DNA of 43,064 nucleotides. Origin: Nitrososphaerota archaeon. Its GTDB lineage: Archaea; Thermoproteota; Nitrososphaeria; Nitrososphaerales; Nitrosopumilaceae. The notes below the pieces were generated by a model. That model was not told the DNA's origin. It did no database searches and was given only the letters and a program-made list of their open reading frames with translations. The stretch spans positions 1 through 43,064 of the forward strand of contig VHBM01000003.1 in NCBI GenBank assembly GCA_016871975.1. Reading direction: 5' to 3'. This document shows, one piece after another, positions 1-7,881 of this stretch; the stretch's first letter is position 1, and each line of letters opens with the position of its first letter. The position numbers were made by a program, and so were the translations under genes.

Positions 1-40
1 TCTTTGTGAATTGGAAATTTTTACCTTTCTTAAGCCTTTC

Positions 41-1066
41 TCAGTTTGTGATAATTATCTTCATCGCACTCTCGCCGCTGTGTGCATGATCAAAGGCTTT
101 TTGTGAATCAAAAATAGAGTATCTGTGAGTGATTAGCTTGCTAACAGGAGTCTTTGCAGATTCGATTAGCTTTAGTGATTCTTTTGTATCAATATCAGAT
201 GCTGCATAACTTGTTACAAGTGTAATTTCTTTTGAATAAATGACACTCATGTCAAGTGAAATTGTTGCGCCTTTTGATGGAACGCCAAACAATACAATCC
301 AGCCGCCACGCCTTACATAATTTACTGAATCAAGCAGTGCTTGTAGGTTTCCTGTTGCAATAATTGCAACATCAACTCCTCTTCCGTTTGTTTCATCAAG
401 AATTGTTTTTTTTGCATCGTCAGCTGGCTTGAATGTCTTTGTTATTCCAAACTTTTTTGCAAAATCCAACCTAAAATCATTTACATCAAAACAAAATATT
501 TTGCCAGCATTGCTTGCCTTTGCAAGCATTACATGCATCATGCCTGTTGCGCCAACGCCAAACACTGCAACAGAGTCTCCTTTGTAAAAGTCAAATTTTT
601 TCCAAGCCCTGACACAACATGCGAGGGGTTCTATCATTGCTGCCTCTTCAAATGAGATAGAATCTGGAATCTTGAGAACACCGCCATGTACAACATTCCA
701 AGCTGGCACTACAAACTGCTCTGATAACCCACATGGCGAGAGGTTTGTCTCATAATATTTTTCACACATTGTTTCATTTCCATGAAGACAATAATGACAA
801 GAGTAGCATGGCACATGATGATGCACAAAAACCCTGTCGCCTTTTTTAAAACCTGATACGCCTTGTCCTACTTCTGTGATAACACCTGATGGTTCATGAC
901 CAAGCTTCATTGATGGCTGGCCATAACTTCCAAAGACTTTTTCGACATCAGAGCCGCAAATCCCGCAGGCATGCATTTTGACTAAAATCTCGCCTCGCTC
1001 TAGCTGTGGCTTTTCAATATCTTCTAATGCTACCTGTGATGGGCCCTTTACAACTGCAGCCTTCAT
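41..1066 (-). CDS. Zinc-dependent medium-chain alcohol/polyol dehydrogenase
   Basis: A 341-aa member of the MDR alcohol dehydrogenase superfamily. The catalytic zinc site is visible as Cys37 (GICGSD), His57-Glu58 (GHE) and Glu146. The structural zinc lobe has Cys87, Cys90, Cys93 and Cys101. A Rossmann motif GVGATG lies near residues 170-175, so NAD(P)-dependent oxidation of an alcohol or polyol, or aldehyde reduction, in the cytoplasm is expected. Length is normal for the threonine/sorbitol dehydrogenase-like branch; the substrate cannot be read from sequence. It is monocistronic, starts with ATG, and is followed by about 40 unannotated bases at the window edge. Family assignment is strong, substrate unknown. 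Confidence 0.88.
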   Translation of the reverse strand: MKAAVVKGPSQVALEDIEKPQLERGEILVKMHACGICGSDVEKVFGSYGQPSMKLGHEPSGVITEVGQGVSGFKKGDRVFVHHHVPCYSCHYCLHGNETMCEKYYETNLSPCGLSEQFVVPAWNVVHGGVLKIPDSISFEEAAMIEPLACCVRAWKKFDFYKGDSVAVFGVGATGMMHVMLAKASNAGKIFCFDVNDFRLDFAKKFGITKTFKPADDAKKTILDETNGRGVDVAIIATGNLQALLDSVNYVRRGGWIVLFGVPSKGATISLDMSVIYSKEITLVTSYAASDIDTKESLKLIESAKTPVSKLITHRYSIFDSQKAFDHAHSGESAMKIIITN

Positions 1067-1105
1067 AATAAATTCAGTTTTTTTGCTAAATTATAGAGCT
1101 TTCAG

Positions 1106-1426
1106 TTATACGCCTAGTATCTTTTTTAGCATCATGCGGTAGTCTACGTCACTTTTTTCGCTTCCTGGCGAAGGCAGTGAGAATACCAGTGGTGTTGACT
1201 TTTCTGCTCTTAGTGTGGTTAGCTTGCCAGTAATTGGGTTTGACATGTCATCACTTACAAGAATTAATCCAACACCAGGATCTGCAGTAAGCTGTTTTAT
1301 CTCATCATATGCTTTTTCTGGCGAATCAACGACTTTGCCTTGGACGCCTGCAAGCTGGAAGCTTGTGACAAAAACTCTGCTTCCAACAGTTACAATTTTC
1401 ACAAAAATCGTTTTTGATATGGGCAT
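1106..1426 (-). CDS. atpF: A/V-type ATP synthase subunit F
   Basis: A 106-aa protein that fits the small F subunit of archaeal A1Ao (V-type) ATP synthases, which joins the central rotor stalk. Visible hallmarks are FQLAGV at residues 23-28 (family pattern FRLAG), the hydrophobic strand ILVSDDM at 55-61 (family: ILITED), and PLVFSLPSPG at 79-88 (family: P-x-I-x-E-I-P-S). Length matches the usual ~100 aa. No other ATPase subunit gene is adjacent, so this subunit is encoded away from the main cluster, unless that lies just outside the window. It starts with ATG, preceded by an AT-rich stretch. The alternative is an unrelated Rossmann-like small protein. Confidence 0.7.
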   Translation of the reverse strand: MPISKTIFVKIVTVGSRVFVTSFQLAGVQGKVVDSPEKAYDEIKQLTADPGVGLILVSDDMSNPITGKLTTLRAEKSTPLVFSLPSPGSEKSDVDYRMMLKKILGV

Positions 1427-1529
1427 TTAATTCTTTTTAAAAATAATTCTTTTCAGTTCATGGTTTTGTAGAAAAAAACTATTAGCATTTGGTATTATGA
1501 GATAACCAAATCATCAAATTAAAAAACAT

Positions 1530-1748
1530 GTGACAATCACATCTTATGTGATAAAACCGCTGGATAAAACACTAGAAGCGTTTCAGAACATAGAGGATAC
1601 AATAGCAGACATCAAAACACAACGAAATGTTATGATCGATGAGATTACGATTGCAGATTATGATAAAATACTGATTAGCTTGGAAAAGGCATCAGAAAAC
1701 CTAGTCAATGCGATTGTGATATTTCAGAGATATGAAAAGTCGTTGTAA
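1530..1748 (+). CDS. Small helical hypothetical protein
   Basis: A 72-aa reading frame opening with GTG; no ATG is available upstream in frame. The product is acidic to neutral and almost entirely helical in character, with regularly spaced Leu/Ile (for example IEDTIADIKTQR near residues 21-32), suggesting a short coiled coil. No catalytic or metal-binding motif is visible and I do not recognise the family. It stands alone between the ATPase subunit F gene and a convergent zinc-ribbon microprotein, whose 3' end it overlaps by 44 bp. That overlap lowers confidence in one of the two. General style resembles the 74-aa protein encoded at 19628-19852. Confidence 0.5.
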   Translation: MTITSYVIKPLDKTLEAFQNIEDTIADIKTQRNVMIDEITIADYDKILISLEKASENLVNAIVIFQRYEKSL

Positions 1749-1878
1749 AAGATTCAATTGTTCCCAAGTAATTGCAGTTTTTACACAGATAAAACACAGT
1801 TCCATTTGAGTGACTCACAAACTTTTGTGGTTCTGCTTTTGGGCAGTTTGGCCTTCTAAAATTATGTCTTGTGTTCAT
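1705..1878 (-). CDS. 57-aa zinc-ribbon-like microprotein
   Basis: A short ATG-initiated frame encoding 57 aa. Cys12 (NCPK) and the pair Cys32-x2-Cys35 (CKNC), with intervening aromatic beta-strand-like residues (GTVFYLCKNC), look like a degenerate rubredoxin-knuckle zinc ribbon. The usual first CxxC is only partly present, so metal binding is inferred rather than certain. The start is preceded by AT-rich sequence. The 3' end overlaps the convergent 72-aa gene by 44 bp. I cannot name a family, but amino-acid composition and the Cys pattern argue that it is more than a chance frame. Confidence 0.4.
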   Translation of the reverse strand: MNTRHNFRRPNCPKAEPQKFVSHSNGTVFYLCKNCNYLGTIESFTTTFHISEISQSH

Positions 1879-1981
1879 GTTTTCCTTATTACAAAATTAG
1901 TATAAAAACGCGTTTCTTTGTATCAACTCCTAAAAATGGCAGAAGTCTTAGGCTAAACGTCTATCCAAAATTTTATTTCTA

Positions 1982-2012
1982 AAAATCCAAACCTTGATTT
2001 AGTTTGGATTTT
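1982..2012. promoter_or_regulatory. Perfect 11-bp inverted repeat before the 2024 gene
   Basis: AAAATCCAAAC and GTTTGGATTTT are exact complements separated by the 9-nt loop CTTGATTTA. The repeat ends 11 nt before the ATG at 2024. It could be an operator overlapping the transcription start, or a 5' leader hairpin limiting access to the start codon. An AT-rich TATA-like stretch lies just upstream (about 1965-1975). A terminator role is unlikely because no gene on the plus strand ends nearby. Confidence 0.5.
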
Positions 2013-2023
2013 ACACTAGAATA

Positions 2024-2320
2024 ATGGAACAAATTGACAAGCAAAAAGATGTGTATCTTTTTGTCCATGGAAGATTTGACTTGATGCAAAAATCAACTGA
2101 TGCACTGGTTGCAAACGGATTTGCAAAAGATAAGATAATTTCTGCAATGCCAAACAAGGTTGGAAATGTAGGAGATTACATGGCAATGCTTTGGATGCCG
2201 CCAAACCCTGATCATATAAAAATTCAGAAAATTACCAAAGTTGTAGATGTGCCGCCTGAGGGAATGATTGGACTGTGGAAGGGCGTATCAAAAGAGGATC
2301 TTTTTACAGTAAAACTGTAA
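2024..2320 (+). CDS. Conserved-looking hypothetical protein, 98 aa
   Basis: A 98-aa cytoplasmic protein starting at ATG right after an inverted repeat. It has an alpha/beta feel, with short hydrophobic strands (VYLFVHGRFDLM near residues 10-21) and Gly/Pro-rich turns (WMPPNP, VVDVPPEG). No Cys, signal peptide or membrane segment is present. I do not recognise the family. The gene ends one base before the convergent SWIM zinc-finger gene. The nearby hairpin suggests it may be individually regulated. Its composition matches its neighbours, so it is probably a native gene. Confidence 0.7.
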   Translation: MEQIDKQKDVYLFVHGRFDLMQKSTDALVANGFAKDKIISAMPNKVGNVGDYMAMLWMPPNPDHIKIQKITKVVDVPPEGMIGLWKGVSKEDLFTVKL

Positions 2321-2321
2321 G

Positions 2322-2618
2322 CTAAAAGTCCATTGCGAGACTAGAGATAAAATCAACAAACTCGTCATCTGAGAACTTTATAATTTCTGCCTTGTTTTCT
2401 TTTTGTGCAAGTTTAACAGACTTTAGATGATAACATTCACTTTTGCCTTCCATTTTGCCAAAGTAATAGCTAGCACATGAGCAATAGTCAGCATCTGGGT
2501 CAAGCCAGTACTCTTTTTCTTTTCCAACTACAGTCCAGATTTTTCTTTGGCTTGGCTCAAAGACATGCAGCTTGACACGATTTTCAGATATTGTGGAATC
2601 GATTTTTTCGCTACTCAC
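2322..2618 (-). CDS. SWIM zinc-finger domain protein
   Basis: A 98-aa protein with the SWIM signature CxCx(n)CxH: Cys46, Cys48, Cys62 and His64, preceded by the typical strand-rich segment (IWTVVGKEKEYWLD). SWIM fingers bind zinc and mediate nucleic-acid or protein contacts; in archaea and eukaryotes some (Sws1-like) partner with RecA-family recombinases. That role is an inference here. The gene is convergent with the 98-aa hypothetical gene (1-nt gap) and divergent from the SbcD-like phosphoesterase, about 35 bp away. The size fits a single-domain SWIM protein. Confidence 0.78.
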   Translation of the reverse strand: MSSEKIDSTISENRVKLHVFEPSQRKIWTVVGKEKEYWLDPDADYCSCASYYFGKMEGKSECYHLKSVKLAQKENKAEIIKFSDDEFVDFISSLAMDF

Positions 2619-2652
2619 AAGGATTTAATTTAAAATCACTGGTATATTTTTG

Positions 2653-3402
2653 ATGGTTCAAGTAAAGATAGTTCCATCACATCCTGCACTAATTATAGAA
2701 GGGAAAAATCGGTCTTTGGTTGTAACAGATCTGCATATTGGTTTTGAGGCTAATTTGGCTGCAAATGACATCTTTGTTGGAAAAAACACTACAGTAAATG
2801 AGACAATTTCAGAGCTTGAGAAAATAATTGAAAATACTAGAGCGGATTCTTTGATACTTTTAGGCGATGTAAAATCAAGCATAAAGTCGATTTCAAAAAA
2901 CGAGTGGGACGAGATTCCTTTGTTTTTTAATAAAATAAAGGAAAAATGCGACGTTACACTAGTTCCTGGGAATCATGATGGAAATATCCAGAAATTAGTT
3001 CCTGATGGAGTAAGTATGATTAGCTCAACTGGTTTGGTTATAGAAAACATGTTACTTACACATGGTCATACCATGCCGTCTGAGAATTTTTCACATGTTG
3101 ATAAGATAATCATGGGACATGTTCATCCAGTATTTTTTGATGAAGACTCTGTTTTAAATGGAAATAGAGTATGGGTTACAATAAAGACAGAAAAAGAGAA
3201 AGTGTTTCCTTCTGCATCAGGTGAGCTTGAGATCCTAGTTGTTCCATCATTTAACAAGTACTTTTATGCAACATACAAAAGGCAATACAAAAGATCAATT
3301 TCACCAATCATAGAAAAGACAAAAGATGCATTATCTGCAAAAATTCTTACACTTGATGGAACGATAATTGGTGATGAGTCTATACTAAAGCAGGTATTTT
3401 AG
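2653..3402 (+). CDS. SbcD/Mre11-related metallophosphoesterase
   Basis: A 249-aa calcineurin-like phosphoesterase. The metal-binding motifs appear in order: D26-x-H28, G71-D72, G-N107-H108-D109, His137 (LTHGHT) and G-H156-V-H158. This matches the archaeal SbcD-related single-domain family, which is often adjacent to Lhr-type helicases. The substrate is undefined: a phosphodiester, possibly nucleic acid. A TTG codon sits immediately before the ATG at 2653; I prefer the ATG. The TAG stop overlaps the carB stop on the other strand in the 4-nt palindromic arrangement TTAG (3399-3402). Confidence 0.85.
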   Translation: MVQVKIVPSHPALIIEGKNRSLVVTDLHIGFEANLAANDIFVGKNTTVNETISELEKIIENTRADSLILLGDVKSSIKSISKNEWDEIPLFFNKIKEKCDVTLVPGNHDGNIQKLVPDGVSMISSTGLVIENMLLTHGHTMPSENFSHVDKIIMGHVHPVFFDEDSVLNGNRVWVTIKTEKEKVFPSASGELEILVVPSFNKYFYATYKRQYKRSISPIIEKTKDALSAKILTLDGTIIGDESILKQVF

Positions 3403-6400
3403 TTAATGGTATTGTATGGCTCAAGTGGCTCTTTTGTTGTCTCATTTTTCTGCAGCCACTCTAGTGTCTTGACAAAAGAATCTGCAAGCTCTGGCGTTGT
3501 AAGAACAGGTATTCCAAGCTCAACTGCCTTGCGCCTAATCTGATATTCATCATAAAGCATCCCAACGTATTTTTCTAGAGTCGATGTGCTTGGAATGTTT
3601 ATTATAAAATTGATCTTTCGCTCATACAATAAGTCAGCAATGTTTGGTTTTCGCTGTGGCTCACTAATTTTGTGAACAATTTCAACATCGCCAATTTTTT
3701 CAGAGAAAAATTCTGCGGTGTGCTCTGTTGCAAGGATTTTAAACCCAAGGTGTCTTAGCGCTGCAACAGTTGGCAAAAGCTTTTCTTTATTTTCTGCCCC
3801 ACCTATTGTAATTAGTGCAGTTCCTTTAGTTGGCAGATTATACCCAACAGAAATCAATCCCTTTGATAGCGCATCATAAAAGCTAACTCCAAAACATGCA
3901 GCCTCACCAGTTGATTGCATCTCAACTCCTAGTACCATGTCTGCGCCTTCAAGCTGCATAAATGAAAACTGTGGTACTTTGATTCCATAGGTATGGATTT
4001 TTTTCCACATATCATGCGGTAATTTAGGAAGATCTTTTCCTAAAATTGCACGAGATGCAAGACTAATCAAATTAACTTTTACTAGCTTTGAAACAAAAGG
4101 CATAGAACGTGATGCACGAATGTTTAGCTCAATTACATAAACATGGCCGTCATTTATCAAAAACTGCAAATTAAACGGACCCTTTATGTGAAATGCCTTT
4201 GCAATTTTATCGGTATAGTCTGTTATTGTTTCAATTATCTTGTTGTTTAGTCTCCATGGAGGAATGCACATCATTGCATCACCAGAGTGAACACCTGCAG
4301 ACTCGATGTGCTCAACTATGGCACCAATTATGACATGTTTTCCATCACAGATTCCATCAACGTCAACTTCGAGTGAGTTTAGCATGAACTTTGATATCAC
4401 AACTGGATGATCAGGTGATACTATTGCAGCCTCACTAACATACTGTTTTAGCTCCTCTTGTGACCAAACAACCTTCATTGCAGCACCACTTAGAACATAA
4501 GATGGCCTTACAATCACAGGATATCCTACCTCCTGTGCAAAGTTTTTTGCCTCACCAATTTTTGAAAATTCCTGCCATGGCGGCTGTTTTATGTGAAGCT
4601 GGTCAAGTATGCTGCTAAACTTGGAACGGTTTTCTGCCCTATCAACGTCTTCTGCACTTGTCCCAAGTAGATGAATTCCGCTTTTTGCAAGCTTTGGGGT
4701 TAGGTTGTTTGCAGTCTGGCCACCAACTGATGTAACTATGCCTTTAGTTTTCTCAAACTCTGTAATGTCTAGTATTCTCTCATGTGTGAGCTCTTCAAAG
4801 TAAAGCCTCTGGCAAATATCATAGTCTGTTGATACGGTTTCAGGATTACAGTTTACAACAGCTACGTTTTTTTCGCCATTTTCCTGCAGACCCCAGACCA
4901 TGTTTACTGTTCCCCAGTCAAACTCGACGCTGCTTCCTATCCTATATGGCCCTGCGCCAAGAACCATGACTCCCCGCTCTTTTTGCGTAACTTCCAAGTC
5001 ATTTTTGTTTCCGCCATATGTCAGGTAAAGATAGTTTGTCTTTGCAGGCCACTCTGCAGCTAGTGTATCGATTTGCTTTACAACTGGAATAATTCCAAGC
5101 TCTTTTCGCGTTTTCCTGATTTCTGATTCTTCTTTATTTTTTGCACGTGCAATTTGTCTGTCAGAGAATCCAAACTTTTTTGCCCGTGATAGCAATTGTG
5201 CATTAAGATCTTTTTCTTTAAGATCTTTTTCTATTTCAACAATGTTTTTTATTTTTTCAATGTACCATGGATCAATATCTGACAGTTTGTAGATTTTCTC
5301 AACACTCATTCCCTTTCGCAGTGCTGCCGCTACATAGTACAGTATTAGATCATCTGGTTTTGAAAGATGTTCTTCAATTTCTTCTTCGTCGTATGTTTTT
5401 CCATTGAGTCTATTCAGTACCAGTCCATCGTTTCCAATCTCTAGCATCCTGATTGCCTTTTGTAATGATTCTTCAAAGCATCGTCCTATTGCCATTACTT
5501 CTCCCACAGACTTCATTGTAGGTCCTAGTTTGCGATTTGCAAGCTCGAATTTTCCAAAATCCCACCGGGGGTGCTTGCAGACAATATAGTCAAGTGATGG
5601 CTCAAAACATGCAGTTGTGGATTTTGTAATTCGGTTTACAAGCTCTGGCAGGGTATAGCCAAGGCCAATTTTTGCAGACATGTATGCAAGTGGATATCCT
5701 GTTGCTTTTGATGCAAGTGCAGATGAGCGAGAAAGCCTTGGATTGATTTCAATTGCAGCAAATTTATCAGAATCTGTATCTAGTGCAAACTGGATGTTGC
5801 ATTCGCCAACTATTCCAACATGTTTTGTTGCTTTTAGTGCAGCAGTACGCAAAACATGGTATTCGCGATTATCAATTGTCTGAGATGGTGCAACTACGAT
5901 ATTATCACCAGTATGAACCTTCATTGAAAGAACATTTTCCATGTTGCAAACAATGACATTATTTCCAGAGTAGTCCTGCATTACCTCATATTCTATTTGC
6001 TTCCAGCTTCCAACATATTCTTCAATTAAAATTTGGCCTACCATGCTTGCAGAAAGACCACGCCCTGCAATCTCGTGTAGCTCGATTTCATTATACGCAA
6101 CACCTCCACCTTTTCCGCCAAGGGTATAAGCCACCCTCACAATTACAGGATAGCCAATCTCATTTGCAACAGCTTTTGCATCCTCAAATGAACGAACTGT
6201 CTTGCTTTTTAGAACTGGAATGCCACATTCAATCATAGAGTCTTTGAAAAGCTGCCTGTCCTCTGTTGCCTTTATTCCAAGAATTTGTGTGCCAAGTACT
6301 TTGACTCCATATTTTTTTAGTATTCCAAGTTCGTCTAGCTTTACTCCACAGTTTAGTGCAGTCTGGCCCCCAAATCCAAGCATCAGTCCATCTGGCCTTT

Positions 6401-6661
6401 CTTTTTCAATTATTGATTCAACATACTGTGGATTTACTGGAAGCAAGTATACCTTGTCTGCAAACCTTGTGTCTGTTTGAATTGTTGCAATGTTTGGATT
6501 AATTAGAATACTTTTCAGTCCATCTTCGCGAATTGCCTTGAGGCATTGGCTACCGGAGTAGTCGAATTGACGGTAGTTTAGCTACTTTCGCCAGCTTCTC
6601 CGATTTTTATTGCCCCACTTCCAAGAACTAGAATCTTTTTTAGCGATTCAGCTTTTGGCAG
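3399..6661 (-). CDS. carB: Carbamoyl-phosphate synthase large subunit, interrupted by a 20-nt intron
   Basis: CarB combines ammonia from CarA with bicarbonate and two ATP to give carbamoyl phosphate for pyrimidines and arginine. Exon 2 (3399-6566) encodes both ATP-grasp halves and the C-terminal allosteric domain. Exon 1 (6587-6661) encodes 25 residues including KILVLGSGAIKIGEAGE. Between them 20 nt (6567-6586) break the frame and add TAA; removal joins GEAGE to FDYSGSQ, the conserved N-terminal CPSase motif. The spliced product is about 1080 aa, the family norm (E. coli 1073). The only start in exon 1 is CTG at 6661, 6 nt after a strong Shine-Dalgarno (GGAGGAGG) inside the carA end; the genes overlap by 14 nt. 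Without splicing, the first usable start is TTG at 6446, which would lose about 65 residues. Confidence 0.9.
6567..6586 (-). other. Bulge-helix-bulge intron in carB pre-mRNA (20 nt)
   Basis: The minus-strand insertion reads AGTAGCTAAACTACCGTCAA. The exon end GGCG pairs with intron CGTC (4 bp, one G-U). A 3-nt bulge AAA follows GGCG and a 3-nt bulge AAT follows CGTC. Inside, GTAG/CTAC closes the pentaloop CTAAA. Outside, exonic ATCGGAG can pair with CTCCGGT (7 bp, one U-G) across an internal loop. Cutting after the second base of each bulge (AA|A and AA|T), as archaeal splicing endonuclease does, excises exactly these 20 nt and yields GGC GAA TTC GAC, encoding G-E-F-D. Sequence and fold are direct observation; splicing is inference. 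Confidence 0.85.
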
Positions 6662-7820
6662 CTCTGCCCTCCTCCATTAGATGTTTCAGCTCTTCAAAAA
6701 CAAACTCACAATCATAAGGTCCAGGTGATGCTTCTGGATGAAACTGTACTGCGATGATTTTTTTCTTTTTGTGTTTTATCCCTTCTACAGTTTTATCATC
6801 GGCGTTTGTAAACCATAATTTGAAATTTGATTTTTTAAGCGATTTTGGGTCAATGCAATAGCCATGGTTTTGGCTTGTAACGTACACCTGCTTGTTTTCA
6901 AGGTTAATGCAAGGCTTGTTTTGCCCACGATGGCCATATTTTAGCTTGTAAGTTTTTGCGTTTCCCGCAAGGCCTAGTATTTGTGCGCCAAGGCAAATCC
7001 CAAGTGTTGGGACGTTTTTTGAGATAAGTGATTTTGCAGTCTTGATTGTTTCTTTGCACTTTTTTGGATCACCAGGGCCGTTGCTAATTACAACACCTTT
7101 TGGGTTATAGGACAAAATTTTTTCAATTGTGGTATTCCATGGAACCTTGATTGCCTTGTATCCAATTTTTCTAACGTTTCGAATAATTGCATTTTTTACG
7201 CCAGTATCAATTACTACAACAGATTTGGGCTCGTTTCCAAAAACTTGATCATTTTTTGTTGATACTGTATTCATAAATTCTTCAGAGTTGTATTTTGGTG
7301 CCTTGGCAAGCTCACGCTTGACTTGGGTCTCGTCAATTGGAGTGTCAGATACTACCAAGGCAGCCATCATGACGCCAGATGTTCGAAGCTTTTTTGTTAA
7401 TTCTCTAGTGTCAATTCCTGAAATGCCTGGAATCTTTTCATTATACAGCCACTCATCAAGCGTTAGTGCAAGATTCCAGTGGCTTGCAATTGTAGATAAC
7501 TCATGGATTACCAGTCCGCGTATCTGGATCTTGTCTGACTCAAAGTGTTTTGAAATGCCATCATTGTCTTTTTGTGCAAGATCTGGTACGCCATAGTTTC
7601 CAACAAGTGGATATGTGAGTGTAAGAATTTGGCCGCTATAGGATGGGTCTGTCAGGGTTTCATTATACCCAACCATTCCTGTGTTAAAGACTAGTTCGCC
7701 AAAGACGGTTTTTGAATAACCAAAGCCACTTCCTTCAAAAACGGTGCCATCACCAAGAATCAGTTTTCCAAACTTGTTTACGTGTTTGGCTTTCTTTGTG
7801 GTTATTGTGACCCTCGACAA
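6648..7820 (-). CDS. carA: Carbamoyl-phosphate synthase small subunit (glutaminase)
   Basis: A 390-aa CarA. The N-terminal CPSase small-chain domain (about residues 16-150, including NTGMVGYNETLTDPSY) is followed by a class I glutamine amidotransferase domain. That domain has nucleophile Cys276 (GICLGAQ) and the His361-x-Glu363 pair (QFHPEASPGP). It releases ammonia from glutamine for CarB, encoded immediately downstream with a 14-nt overlap. The best start is TTG at 7820; no ATG is close to the conserved N-terminus. A TATA-like TTTAAAT lies about 25 nt upstream, which suits a leaderless transcript. The lysine-rich stretch KHKKKKI near residue 350 is a small local oddity. Length is normal. 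Confidence 0.95.
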   Translation of the reverse strand: MSRVTITTKKAKHVNKFGKLILGDGTVFEGSGFGYSKTVFGELVFNTGMVGYNETLTDPSYSGQILTLTYPLVGNYGVPDLAQKDNDGISKHFESDKIQIRGLVIHELSTIASHWNLALTLDEWLYNEKIPGISGIDTRELTKKLRTSGVMMAALVVSDTPIDETQVKRELAKAPKYNSEEFMNTVSTKNDQVFGNEPKSVVVIDTGVKNAIIRNVRKIGYKAIKVPWNTTIEKILSYNPKGVVISNGPGDPKKCKETIKTAKSLISKNVPTLGICLGAQILGLAGNAKTYKLKYGHRGQNKPCINLENKQVYVTSQNHGYCIDPKSLKKSNFKLWFTNADDKTVEGIKHKKKKIIAVQFHPEASPGPYDCEFVFEELKHLMEEGRAAKS

Positions 7821-7881
7821 GTGAATTTGTTTGCAGATTTAAATTTTGTGAAGCTGATCGCAGGGTTTTGTTTTAAAAAAA

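Noticed and set aside
3399..6446. Reading carB as starting at TTG 6446 (1015 aa)
   Set aside because: This would drop about 65 conserved N-terminal residues. The missing residues are encoded just upstream, split by the BHB intron, so the short form is most likely an annotation trap.
6567..6586. Simple frameshift, pseudogene or programmed frameshift in carB
   Set aside because: A single-base error does not explain 20 extra nt with a stop. The exact excision that restores the motif, and the canonical BHB fold, fit an intron much better. An assembly artefact cannot be fully excluded from sequence alone.
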